64,000 bases of DNA from Schistocephalus solidus (taxonomy: Eukaryota; Platyhelminthes; Cestoda; Diphyllobothriidea; Diphyllobothriidae): the NCBI GenBank assembly GCA_017591395.1, contig WEDG01004976.1, positions 1 to 64,000 of the forward strand, written 5' to 3'. A program made the translations under genes and the position numbers. How positions within the stretch are numbered: position 1 is the first letter of the stretch; each line of letters opens with the position of its first letter. The notes beneath the pieces are model-generated. The model searched no databases, had not been told where the DNA came from, and worked only from the letters and a program-made list of their open reading frames with translations. Positions 23,246 through 34,235 of the stretch are shown one piece after another.

Positions 23246-25328
23246 CGAAAATTTCATGCCAACTATGTAGCCTTTTTAAACTAATGTGATTCCAGAAGTG
23301 TCATAAAAACCAGCATACTGGCGTAACTGCAATATCATGACATTATTTTGTATGACAGTAAATAATACAATCCAACCTAAGTGCTTTCTATCTACTCGAA
23401 AGCATGTGAATTTCTGTTACAATTTCATGAGATAGACCTACTTCTCTAACTGACGGAGCTGAACATCATGACACAAGCACGTGAATTTCGAATGGTCCCG
23501 CAACAAGTAGTCCGTTGAATCGTTGTACGAGAAACCCAGTCCTTACAATGACACCTGCTGTGGGTCGACATCTATTAGAAGATACCTCGGAGTGCTTCCA
23601 TTAGAGCCAACTTTTAGCATCTGCAGACAATTTTCCTATTCAGTGTGAGTCTGGGTTGGAGATGGTCAGACGGAAGCCGGTGGCAGTTATTCGAAGATCA
23701 GATGTTCACATATTCAGCGCCGCAAAACAGGCGGTGCAAAATACGGTCAGTGGGGGAACATCTAAAAGCCTGCCGAGTATGCTTCCTCGAACAAGCATGT
23801 TGCCGACTCAACTCCAGATTTAGGCATTATTTGGTTATCTAGGAAATAAATATTTTCTGGAATTTCGGTGACTGCTAAGGACTTCAACGATTCAAAATGG
23901 ACAAAGATGTCATCATACACACAGCGATTTCCTGAGAATGGTTGCTAAGTGCCCACCTCGGAGATGCAGTACACTTTTTTTCTTATGGCGTCCTCGCAAA
24001 TACAATGCTACATATTGGGCCAAGGCTGACAAACTTGTATAAGCCTCTGTGACTACTTATTCTTTCTACACCGCGAACTGCCTTGTCCCTACCTACCTTC
24101 GCTGAAGGCAACTTCACTATCTGGCACATGCGAATACGCCGGTAACCAGCAGGTGTGGTGCAATAGGGAGGCCCTATCTCCTAGGCTTCCCATGTTACCA
24201 CTCTTAAAAGTAATTGGAGTGCTTTCAGCAGGTATCAGTGACTGGTTAAATCTAATGAAAAATAGTTAGGTAAGGTATGTGGAACATAAGATAGGCGAAA
24301 CCCGAGGAAAATTTCAATCAATTTTAGTCGACAGACTAGATGTTCGTTTAGTAGTACTCGCGGATGTACCTACTCCTGGTACTGAGCGACGGGCAAACTG
24401 ATCGACTTTTAGCCAGTTTTATCCCATTAGGCAATTTTTGAATTGCACTGTTCCGTAGTTGCACAGTTAAAAACAATTTCTATTTCCAATTATGGGCTCG
24501 AGATCACTTCAACCTTGACCGGATACCACCAGGTCGTGAAAAGGCGGTAATATTTGCCGGGCTATAATGTTACTTATAAATACTACAGATCCACCCCTCA
24601 TATTACTGTGGGTCTGCAGTAAAATCACGGAGGCGGTAAAACGAGCGGCGTGTCCAGTTGCACTGCTAATCATTATCCATTTTCTCGAAGGAGAGAACAT
24701 TTAAAACCTGAATAGAGCATTGAGGGGCGTTATCGCGTATACTAGTCTCAATGAACACATCACTGACATTACTCTGTTAAAGGCGCTGAATGACAGAAAC
24801 CGTAAAACTCTACTGGATGTCAAAAGGTATAACAGATATCCTTCAACATTCCAGGGTGAGCACTTGCATGAAGTAAGTTAAAACAATGCTCTTCTGCTGC
24901 CGTAACATCAACAGCCACACCAGGCATTGGAAAGTGCTCGTTTGACGGAAGCGCTGACATAGCCGTTAGCTATATTTTAAATAGCATATTCGGAGTTATC
25001 GAAAGCAGCCTTAAATATGTAAAAACAGAACCCGTTCAGTCCCTTTGCCCTGACAAGACTAACTTTTGAGCATCCCACACATTCCTCTACCATTTTGCAT
25101 CTATTGTGATTTGTTCAGGAGGCTGAATCGAACCAACAGAAAGCACTACGCTATTTAAAACCTTAAAACACCACACTTTTCCCCAACGTGCACCCAAAAA
25201 CGAATGCACAGAATTTCTGTTAATGGGGGGAAGTACCTGAAGGTAGGGTGCCAGTTTATCTATCCGTTTAGGTAGGTAAGTGTAATTGGTATCCAGTAAT
25301 CTGGCTGAAAGTGAGATGGTGAACTTAC
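23246..25328. other. Intron, no recognised element
   Basis: Short open frames (23645-23842 plus, 24509-24700 minus) without motifs. The 24509-24700 frame has an acceptor-like tttactgcag, but the phase would run into a stop, so it is not joined to the gene. Confidence 0.35.
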
Positions 25329-25420
25329 GTGGGGTACTGTGGGGAGCAAAAGAGTGTAAGCCAGTGTTGGAGGCAGGTCGTTGCGTAGGGATTTGGAACG
25401 GTCCGAAATTTTTCAGTGAC
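25329..25420 (-). CDS. ZDHHC8-like: ZDHHC5/8-like, juxtamembrane exon
   Basis: A short (92-base) exon after the last membrane segment. The acceptor is ctaattgctccttag and the donor is GTAAGT. Entered in phase 0, it reads VTEKFRTVPNPYATTCLQHW then LTLFCSPQYP. This aligns with the ZDHHC5/8 segment that follows TTNEQ, where the known pattern is V-T-G-K-F-R then NPF, a Cys-rich turn and a C-S-(S/P)-P stretch. The conserved KFR, NP and Cys positions are all present. This exon ties the catalytic exons to the long tail and supports the ZDHHC5/8 assignment over the ZDHHC9/14/18 branch. Confidence 0.8.
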
Positions 25421-28400
25421 CTAAGGAGCAATTAGACGAAAATGACCCGTGACAGATAAGAATAACAAAACCACCCGCAAAGAATGGAACTGTCATTTTA
25501 GAAGTCACTTTTCACATGGTAAGGACTCGGTGGTTTGGCCCAAGAGACTCGAAACCCTAACAGATGAGGCACGACTTTGCGATCTGTCGGCTGCGATCGG
25601 GACTACTTGCGGTCAGGCTGAAGTGTCGTCCATTCAATTGGCCTGATTTTAGGAGCAACATGACTTATTCCAGGGCTGCACATCAGTCATATTAAATGGT
25701 CTGTGATGCATGGGTGTGCATCGACCACAGATTCTTCAACGGATTAACTCAGGTTTAATCGGCAAGAAAAAAAAAGGATGTCTGCCATGCGTAGGGGGAT
25801 ATCGGAAGTGGCAAGGGATGTACTCCTTTTGGTCGTCTGATTGATTTACTACGAAGACCAACAAAGATAATTAAGCTAAGGGCCATTATTTTCTTATATG
25901 GGGCGCATTTTTCAACCGCAACCATAGGAGGCACCATTAGTAGCAGTTAGCTGGGTAAGGTGAAGTATGAAAGCTTCGGTAGTGCACTCTTTACAGCATA
26001 GTTCTGCGGAGGCTGGCGACGCTTCACAAAATAACGTTTCTTGGATACGCAGAAAGTTTTAGAATCACTCTGTCGTTTACCATCGTCGTTTCACTGGAAA
26101 ACTACAGGAAGTAGTGTGGACAGGCAACACGTGGGTCTATAACTGCGCATCTGTCGTTTCGCTGTAAGCCCATCGTCAGACAGCACAGGCAGCACTCACT
26201 TGTACCATGCTGACTGCGTTTCAGAGACCAGATTCAATCCAGGTGACGTGAAATGGGCTGGAATGCCGCGTGCAAATAGTTAGCATCCTGATCTAGGGTA
26301 CCGCATGTGCTCGTTTCCCTCCTAAAACTAAATGAAACTATACAAACAGACTCAGCGGGGTGGAAGAAACAAATAAGGCATACATCTAATTCTGGCAGGA
26401 AACTGAATCGCTCATTGGATTGGCGAGGCAGAAGCTATGTACATTCTTACTTGTAAATATTCGCCATCATTGATTCAGTCAGCCGCAGGTTTGTTGCATA
26501 ATGAAGTATCGTTGTTCCTTGTAGTCGGTCGGTGGCAGACTACCGAGCGGAGTTGAGCCAGTTGGCAATTCAACCCTGCAGTCCGATGAACGCAGAGCCA
26601 GATATGCATCCAGCGTTAGTCTGAACAATGTTCACCTTCATCTTCATTTAGCCTCTTTCCCGACGCTCCCGCCAGTCAGGATAGCGTTTGCGTAAAATGA
26701 CATTCCGAGGTGAATTTCCTTGTCAGTTCGGTGCAGCACGTGGACGAGCTACGTCAATCGACGAGGAAGCTACGCCTGTTGGATTAAGTTCTTAACCGAC
26801 TACGCATTATTGGTTAGATGTACGTTCGAAGAGATGATGCTGGAAAATGGTGCGCAGGCATCATTTATCGAATTCTTCCAAAGGATCTATTCTGCGAGTC
26901 TGGGCCACGTCCAGCATCCGGCATAGAAGAATTGTTTTGACAGGAGCATCATCCACTCGCAGTTGGATCTTCAGAGTGACCTTACGTCTATTTCAGGGAC
27001 ATCAAAAGACTATAGAAGGTGTTTGACACCTAATTAATCTGATGATTGATTGCATCACTGTCTCGCTCACTTGGCAGAAAGTTCGACCCAACATGAGAGC
27101 AGCCGTCTGTCAACCGAAGAGTCACCGGCTACTATGACCGCATATATATCCGAGATATAAAAACCTGAGATGGTCGCCATTGCTTTGGGAAGCCGATTTT
27201 GAGGCTCATTTCAACTGCCCTTGTGTCTCTCTGTGAGAGCACACCGCACTTCTGCTATGGAACGCAAACTTGTAGACGTAGTTTAGATTTATGTGTAGGC
27301 CCTGCCCTACTATGATGCTCCATCACCGACACTACCCCACCTTGGGTTTCTTGGATCGTTGAGACATACGGACTGATGAACAGGTCCGTATTCAAGGTTT
27401 TGTACAGCCTTCTGGCAACACAGTTAAATGAAGCGCGTTTCAGACATCGAGCAGCTTTTGTTCAGAGTTGGTTTCAGTTGTGCCCTGCGGAACGTGTGGC
27501 CTGACGACGCGTTTGGCACGCCTGCGCAGTGCCCGAGAGAAGTGCCGAGAGCGCAGTTATTATACCGGTGCGGGATGACAAGCCCGGTTGCCATTTCACA
27601 CTGCCAGAGCAACTGCCTCGCCCTGCGCGCCTAAGCACGCATACAAACGCATTTCCGCGGATGCATACTTGTGTGCATACACACTTCAACAGTGCAAAAG
27701 CGAAATATGCGCCCCCTTATACCATACAAAGAAGCCGGTGCTATGCAAACGAACAGCAGAAAACTGGCACTAAATATCGCGGGCCTATTCGGAAGTACAT
27801 TTTCTGCTGCCGAGGGTAAGAAGCAGAGCCGCTAAATTTGCAAGACATTAAAAAACTTAGGAGTATATCCTAAATCCGGCCTGGACTTGTCTTATTTACA
27901 CGACAATATACAGAAATTATAAAGGGGAGGGAAGACGTATAACGTTTGTTTGAGGGCTACAGGAAGTTAATAAATTTGCGCAGTTAAATCTCGCTGATTG
28001 TAAACGAACGCCAGATCTCTTTAGTTCGCCCGCCGTGGCTAAATGACAAAATAAATTGTTAGGTGACTTACATGCAAAACCACGTCCAGGTGACGCTCAC
28101 CAACGTAGCCTTTATTCAGGATGGGAAACAAATGTGCGGCCAAATGGTAGAACTCGTGACCGGAACCGCTGCAAAAGATGGCATAGCGGCAACCAACCAG
28201 GAATTGAGGCCTGCCTATTTATTTAGTTACCGCTGACTAGTCCAGGTTCATTTTGGCTAAGATCAAAACACACCGTTATTGCAACCTTTCTAAAAATTCT
28301 ACATTTTTGGGTCTTCTCGCTAGCAAGAATGGACTCGGAGATTGGCCTAAGACGGCTAAACAACAAAATTCCCGGCTTCCAGGGGATAGTTGGCTATTAT

Positions 28401-28872
28401 GTGTTTTCTTTAATTTCCATAATCGCAGGACAGACTGAGGAGAGGATTGAAAGAGAGATAGACTTAATCCTAAAGTTTGCAGTTTTCTGTAATATTATTT
28501 AGTGAGTTTGCAGTCATCTGTTCCGGATACAATATTTTAGGCGTGGTCGCAAAAGTCACATCAGAAGTTGCCCATCTTCAGCTTATTAAAGGTCAGTCAG
28601 CAGCATGATGTACGATATTATGAGGGCCGGTGACAAGTCTAACCCGTACAGCTGCGCCAAGCAGAAACAGTAAAACATGGAAACACCTCTCTGGTTTTTT
28701 AGTGCTTGTGGTAGACGCATAGAGCGGTTTTAGGCTTGCAGATGGAGCTGGTTTGCAAAAGGCAATAGGGTGCTGAGTGTTAGGAACACTTAATGGCAAA
28801 TTTTTGCCAAGACTTGAAAAATCCCTTGGGGCCTTGAGCAGTAGGAAGAAGAAACAGAAGGATCGAACTTAC
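25421..28872. other. Intron, no recognised element
   Basis: About 3.45 kb. A plus-strand segment near 26830-26930 with FIEFFQRIYSASLGHVQ faintly recalls a LINE reverse transcriptase but is too weak to call. Overlapping open frames on both strands at 27424-27819 suggest GC-richer repeat DNA of unknown type. Confidence 0.3.
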
Positions 28873-28975
28873 CTGTTCGTTTGTAGTCATTCCGCGCGAG
28901 ATGATGGTGATGTGAAAAATCGTGAGACTGAGGACGGGGATGAATACTAGGCCAACCAGTGACATTAGAACCATA
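28873..28975 (-). CDS. ZDHHC8-like: ZDHHC5/8-like, TM4 and TTxE exon
   Basis: This 103-base exon (acceptor ctgattctttag, donor GTAAGT) enters with one base that completes Ala with the two bases left at 32135. It encodes [20 protein letters not shown], the fourth membrane helix, then [18 protein letters not shown] is the TTxE motif found in DHHC acyltransferases just after the last helix. The resemblance to the known ZDHHC5/8 pattern (VMCVAGLFFIPV followed by TTNEQ) is close. Phase agreement with the DHHC exon 3.2 kb away confirms that both belong to one gene. Confidence 0.9.
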
Positions 28976-29479
28976 CTAAAGAATCAGTCAAGGAAATACA
29001 TGGCACTGCGATTTAAACCAGGTTTGATGGCACACTCAAACGAGCGCGCCACTGGCATTGTCGGGAGTAATGAGTTGAACACTTGAGTGTGCATATTCAG
29101 ATACGCTGCCAAACAAAAACCGAAGACTGAGCTTACACACACCAATCTTCCTTCTTTACACCTTGCTCCGAGAAAACATTTGGCTCGGACTACAGGCCGC
29201 AAGACGAGGTTGTTACGACCAGGCAATGATTCGCGGCACAAGTTGGCGTTCACACCTTGTGGACGATAGCAGAAGCGCTTGACTGTGTCTTGATTGGAGT
29301 CACCCCCTTCCGCATCAAACAACTGACCGGCCCGGACAGTGGTCTGACTGTGGGGGTGAGGGAGAGAGTGAGGTCGACGGCTCAGCGCACTGTCCTCACT
29401 ATAAACAATCTGACGCGCTTGAAACTATCACGGTGCGCTAAAAGCCGTGGCTTGGAAGGTTGCCAAATGACGAGATAAC
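28976..29479. other. Intron, unidentified open frame region
   Basis: Both strands stay open over about 300 bases (minus 28984-29322, plus 29087-29269). The minus-strand product is Cys and Arg-rich without a recognised domain. Probably an unidentified repeat abutting R1. Confidence 0.3.
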
Positions 29480-29862
29480 TCGGACCGCATGGTCAGCCCA
29501 ATGCATGTTTTGTGCGGAGTGGCTGACTGGTGGACTGAGAGTCAGGCTGCAATGGCTCCTTCTTAATGTGGCCTTTATGGCACTCCTACTCCGTGGGATC
29601 CGAGCCAGGTGTGGTGGTACGCCCAGAAGCCGCTCCGGCTGCGCCAGCCACATGCACCCTCTCCCATCTCCGGTCTTCTTGACTCTGTCTTGACACCGGG
29701 CTCAGGTGGGGGAGGAGGAGAGAGTGCGGTAGCTGCAGCGCAAGGCTACTATCACTTAAAACTAATTCACGCGCAAGTCACCGTCCGTGCACCATTCTTC
29801 CGTGGAGCATACGGTGGACATCGTCAAAATCGACGGTCGAACAATCGTTAAGATAGAGAGCT
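29480..29862 (+). repeat. R1 dispersed repeat, long copy
   Basis: About 60-70% of this segment is shared, inverted, with 33895-34235, and parts with 17585-17735 and 125-262. The best-conserved core is ctgcgccagccac, tgactctgtc, gggctcaggtgggggaggag, gagagtgcggtagctgcagc and gcgcaagtcaccgtc. One frame stays open through the core in both long copies and gives GGGGGESAVAAAQGYYHLK, followed by IHAQVTV. It may be a non-autonomous retroelement or part of a larger one. No terminal repeats or target duplications were seen. Confidence 0.65.
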
Positions 29863-32134
29863 AGCTCTGGCTTTCTATGGCATTATACACAACAAACTTG
29901 TACTAGACGAACATCCGAAGATTGTCAGTAAGTTAGTCATGTTCAAATAAGCGGCAAAGGTAGAGTCTGAAAGAGTTCGTCCAAAGACTCCAAAACGAGA
30001 GGGGAACCTCGAGACCCGTGCAAAAAACCTACATAAGTCAGGCAGTGTGCTGTGTACGGTCAGCTACTTCGGCTTGGCGCAACTGGGTACATCGTAACAC
30101 AGGCACAAGATATATGTAAATTATGAGGCATAGGTATGCGTGAATGGGCTAACTTCTAGTCAAATCTTGTCCAATTCCAAAAAAAACTTTCGCAGATTCC
30201 TGGACACGTCCTTCGCATGGAGGTTATTTAAAAGTCGAAAATGAAAAGGGGCTCCACAACCAAAATAGTGAGAACACTTATAGAAAAAAATGTATGGTAA
30301 CTAAGGGAACAAGATGCCAATATGCATTTTTAGCATTAACGCGAAGTAAGCGGCGTGTACAGTAAGGCAAGTAGTGTGAGGTGAAAACACAAGAGGAAAT
30401 TAATTCCACGGTGATACCCATGTAAACATTCAACCCTTCTCCCACTTAGTGTTTATTGGTTGATTAAACTCCTGCTACTCTACCCTCCCTTATATTATTG
30501 TACAGGTCTGGCGATGAATAAGCGAAAACGTACGTTCGCTGATGTTGAATTCTCGAAATTAATTCGGTTACAATCGGACAAGCTGCAAGCCGCAATCATT
30601 GGGCAAACATGCTGACTGGAGTAAATGGCAGAAAGGATGAAAATCCACACTTTCAAGCCTTGTGTACGGAGGCTCAACCGGACAATTGATGGGCAAGCAA
30701 CAATCAACGTTGCATAGCGGTTTCATCGAGTCGCGGATGAGGAGAAATTGTAATTTTCCTAGGTTATTGTGACATCAGTATTTACTACGGTATATCAAGG
30801 CGTCAATAAAATTAATTTATCATGTCGCTAGATAGTTGTCCTGTTCAGCGCAGCGTCGTGTGCATGCCAATTTCTGTGTTTGGTGCCTTATCGCAATAAG
30901 TGCTGAAATGAAGCTAATTCTGACGCTCCGTACCGGGGACCTGGTAACGGCGACCTTAGTTTGCTTGGTTACTGTTAGCTTTCAACTTCATAATTAAAAA
31001 AGTATGGCAGCAAAATGCTTCACGTCGAAAAATCAGTGCGTTATCAAGCACCTCCATATCTACGGCTGACAAAAATGTTAGGTAACATGGAAGATGGCTT
31101 TGGTATGATGATAAGTAGTCTTCAAATAGGCTTTGTGGAGACCTGGGTGGCATTCCATCGTCCAGGTGTCGTTCTCACCTGGCTCAAACTCATCCGCAAT
31201 TCTGCTTTTCGACCTCGCTATCTTTAATCGGCGAAAAACGGATGAAAGCAATGCAGCAAAGTTTAAGGAATGATTCACATCATCCCCGCCTGAATGGCTT
31301 GTATCAAAGTTGTTCAATCGAAAAAATGACATGAACTGACAACCGGTAGAAAGTATTTTTCGGACCAAATAGCGACGCACCAACTTAAGGGAACTTCGGT
31401 ATAAGATCAGTAACCAGTTGAAAATATCCAATCGAAATCACGGACCAGAGGGCAAGCGACCAGAAGATGGTTCGACACAGGACTACCGTTAGTTTGGCTA
31501 AGGCGTCACGTTTGACAATACTTTGCCCAAACAATGGACAGGCTATATTCTTAATCACATATATATGCGAAATACTGAGGAACTAAAAGCAACTTGGCAT
31601 ATTCTAATAAACGGTGAGCTAGAGCCCGCCACTGAGCTATGTCTACTAAAGTGGATATCCGTAGACGATACAAACTACCTGACAATGGATTCAGGTGTCT
31701 TAACCAGACTGGGGGGGGCTGGGGGAACCAAATTACTCCCGCTCGGTAGAATACTTTCAGCAGAGGGAAAAGCATATCGAAATCGAGAGAAGTGACAAAA
31801 AATGCACAAATCGCATTTTATACGTAAATATATAAGATGAGTAATGACCAGGGAGCCGACAGGCGAAGTAAGATTGTCAACTCCCAACTGCTTGGCGCCA
31901 CTAGTAGGCTAATTTTTGTATAGCCCGAAAATGGCAAATTAAATCAGAGAAAACTGCAGCCTGTGAAGTCTATCCACGAACAGTCGGCTTGCGAGAATTT
32001 ATAAAAAAAATCGCAAAAAGCACAGTGGGTTAAACTCGTGTTTAATTATGATGCGGAACAAAAATATGCACGCAAATCATGAGGACAGCATTTGAAAAAA
32101 GATGGAAATTGATTTTCAACTACCAAAAGGATAC
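29863..32134. other. Intron, no recognised element
   Basis: Open frames at 30956-31431 (minus) and 31523-31795 (plus) are not recognised. A G-rich run (ggggggg) lies near 31711-31718. AT-rich elsewhere. Confidence 0.3.
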
Positions 32135-32307
32135 GCAATGATGTTCGTGTGAGTATCCAGTGGCTGGTCAGACCATAGCACATAAAACAGCGTCACGAGA
32201 AACACAGCCACCATGTGCAGACAGACCGTAAGGAGGAAAGTAAAAAAGTACCGATAATTCCTCCGGCCGATACAATTGTTAACCCATGGACAATGATGGT
32301 CGAAACA
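32135..32307 (-). CDS. ZDHHC8-like: ZDHHC5/8-like, catalytic DHHC exon
   Basis: This exon carries the active site of a palmitoyl-S-acyltransferase, which moves a fatty acyl group from coenzyme A to its own DHHC cysteine and then to cysteines of target proteins at a membrane. After acceptor cttcttgtag it reads [20 protein letters not shown], the complete DHHC motif with the CPWVNNCIG and NYRYF hallmarks, then the third membrane helix [20 protein letters not shown] and a lumenal loop [13 protein letters not shown]. It leaves two bases at a GTATCC donor, completed by the exon at 28975. All Zn-binding and catalytic positions in this exon are intact, so the enzyme looks functional. Confidence 0.95.
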
Positions 32308-32359
32308 CTACAAGAAGAAAAAATATTAAAGATCGTCCTAAAAATCCCAAATCACCCAC

Positions 32360-32520
32360 CTCAACACACTTGTTGCAAATAGAGCAGTGGGTGGAGCGAG
32401 GTATTCGATAGAAGAGGCACGTTTTGCACCACTTCACTTTGGCTACAGTTCCGCGGACATCAAACTCTCGATAGAGTGGTGAACCCATGGCCTCGTCGAA
32501 CTCCACCTCCTGTTCTGTGG
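32360..32520 (-). CDS. ZDHHC8-like: ZDHHC5/8-like, first half of cysteine-rich domain
   Basis: This 161-base exon lies between introns of 44 and 52 bases. It begins with two bases that complete the codon from 32565 and encodes [39 protein letters not shown] and [15 protein letters not shown]. The Cys-x2-Cys, x9, His-Cys-x2-Cys-x4-Cys series is the first part of the DHHC cysteine-rich zinc-binding domain. The acidic lead-in and the PLYR..D(V/I)RG segment resemble ZDHHC5/8. The next exon supplies DHHC directly. The donor is GTGGGT. Confidence 0.93.
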
Positions 32521-32564
32521 CTAGTTGGGAGATAGTTGAGAAGAAGTGAGACAGTTGAGCTTAC

Positions 32565-32686
32565 CCGCAGGCAGGAAACCTGGATTCATGAAGGTCGTCC
32601 GCGCAAAAGTACAGATCACAAAGACAGCGAAGATAAGATGCACGATAAAGATGGCCCATGAAGTCTGACTGGCGAACTGGAAGCAT
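32565..32686 (-). CDS. ZDHHC8-like: ZDHHC5/8-like, TM2 exon
   Basis: This 122-base exon (acceptor ctcatctttctgacag, donor GTAAGC) encodes CFQFASQTSWAIFIVHLIFA then VFVICTFARTTFMNPGFLPA. The hydrophobic stretch is the second membrane helix. TFMNPGFLP corresponds to the family's DPG motif after TM2, but here Asp is replaced by Asn (codon AAT). DPG is a conserved signature of DHHC enzymes (family knowledge), so this is a notable substitution or a single-base difference. The exon enters with one base, matching the upstream exon that ends at 33064. Confidence 0.88.
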
Positions 32687-33063
32687 CTGTCAGAAAGATG
32701 AGTAGAAAATGAATAAAAAAAAACAGGAAAGACCGATCGAACCAGGAATATGTGATTGAAAATGCATACCACACACCTTGTAGGCGTAGAACATCTGAAG
32801 TACATGGGCATTTTAATGTTATCTGTTCTGACTAAGGAGATAACCGGTAAAAAGAAAACCTATCATAAACTTCTCGGACTTCCGTTGTCTCCTGGTTTCG
32901 GCACAATGCCCACAAGAAACCTTTTCGGAACCTACCTTTAAAAAAATATAATTAAGCACTTTCGAGGTCTGGTTCCCATGGGAGGGGCAACGAAAAAATA
33001 TCCGATTCAGATAAAAGCCTACCATATCGCTGTCAAAGGACGATCAAAAAGCTTGGCACTTAC

Positions 33064-33119
33064 CTGGACAACTCCAATGCAGTAAGTACTCCAAAGCATA
33101 TATTAACGGTCAGCTGCAT
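33064..33119 (-). CDS. ZDHHC8-like: ZDHHC5/8-like, probable TM1 exon (5' end unsure)
   Basis: It ends at a very strong donor (ttgtccag then GTAAGTGCC) and leaves two bases, AG, that join the next exon as Arg, giving the reading LTVNICFGVLTALELSR and then CFQFA. The hydrophobic run is a plausible first membrane helix. An ATG at 33117-33119 follows an in-frame TGA, so it is either the start codon or the exon begins at the cag just after it (gaatgcag then CTG). Vertebrate relatives have a short cytoplasmic N-terminus before TM1, which is not found here, so a further upstream exon is possible. Confidence 0.5.
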
Positions 33120-33894
33120 TCATCCACGGAGGACAAAATAAGAAGCCCATGGAATGCCAATATATTCTAAGCCATAAAATATGATTTTTCGGCAATCAAG
33201 AGCATCTATGCAGGACTCTCTCTGTTATCCAAGGTTACTGTGTGCAGACATCACGTTGACCGAAGACCAAGTAAACGTTCATGAGCCAAATGCCTCTTTA
33301 GTATACTTAAGAACATCAAAGTAAAAAAAACTATTCTGATCAAAACAGACAGAGAGAAATCCCGGCTAAGCGAACACAAATTGTCGATGGAGAAAGAGTG
33401 GTGGAAAATCTCATATTGATGTACACATCGCAAGAAAGTTAATTTAAAGTTTCGGTTGCGCAGCTAGTTAGATCGGTAGTCAGCAATACAGGCAGTAGAC
33501 TAATATAGGTTTGGAACTCCGATCATTACTTAAAATATACATCCTCACGCCCTCCTACGTAGATAACATCGGACAAATAGTGGTTGAAATGGACTACATT
33601 TAATGCTTAACAGTTGTCTTTTTCGTGTGTGATGCTGAACTCTAACAAGGTCCGGAGAGCTGCATGAAGAAGCTCTTCGTACCGGGGACATGGCAGTCCA
33701 TTTCCTACCCCTCGGGGCAAACATTGGCATAGAAGGGACACTCCCACAGAGCATTGTGAAAAGTACGAGGTCGGTAAGTGATAAAAACCTCTGAACATCC
33801 AAACATGATTGAAATTGGCCAAGGTAGTTACCACGGCTAAAGTCTTAAACGGCATGTTCGAAAAAAAACAGCAAACGAAGCTCGGTCAAGCTCT
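33120..33894. other. Upstream region of the ZDHHC-like gene
   Basis: Should contain the promoter or 5' UTR if the gene starts near 33119. No TATA box or other element could be assigned with confidence. Open frames at 33251-33433 and 33545-33855 (minus) are unrecognised. Confidence 0.3.
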
Positions 33895-34235
33895 ATTTGC
33901 GAATACATATGACAGTTCGACCGTCGTAGTCCGACGATGTCGGTGACGGTGACTTGCGCGTGGATTACTTTTAAGTGATAGTAACCTTGCGCTGCAGCTA
34001 CCGCACTCTCTCCTCCTCCCCCACCTGAGCCCAGTGTCATGACAGAGTCAAGAATATCGGAAGCGAGAGAGGGTGCAGGTGGCTGGCGCAGCCGGGGGCC
34101 CCTAGGCGTGCCACCACATCCCCCATATTCGGCATTTTTTATGGGAGGGCAACGCAAATAACGCCTGCCGTGCCCTGATGTGGCCCCCGTGTTGGTCCAA
34201 CGCATCTATCACGTGACCCGTTAAGGAGTCGCATT
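33895..34235 (-). repeat. R1 dispersed repeat, long inverted copy
   Basis: An inverted counterpart of 29480-29862, about 4 kb away and flanking the catalytic exons of the ZDHHC-like gene. Shared blocks include the minus-strand gggctcaggtgggggaggag, gagagtgcggtagctgcagc and gcgcaagtcaccgtc. The minus-strand frame again gives GGGGGESAVAAAQGYYHLK, and extends upstream (MRWTNTGATSGHGRR) into the part shared with 17585-17735. Confidence 0.65.

Noticed and set aside
26720..26926. Weak LINE reverse-transcriptase-like reading (FFQRIYSASLGHVQ)
   Set aside because: Only one short, low-specificity match and no neighbouring catalytic boxes.
28984..29322. A 112-codon minus-strand frame next to the TTxE exon
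   Set aside because: No domain, opposite-strand frame equally open, and the splice acceptor of the true exon (28976) separates it from the gene. Likely repeat DNA.
32758..32776. A possible microexon (ATGTTCTACGCCTACAAG then GTGTGT) upstream of the TM2 exon
   Set aside because: The phase can be made to fit, but the exon ending at 33064 has a far better donor and encodes a membrane helix in the same phase.
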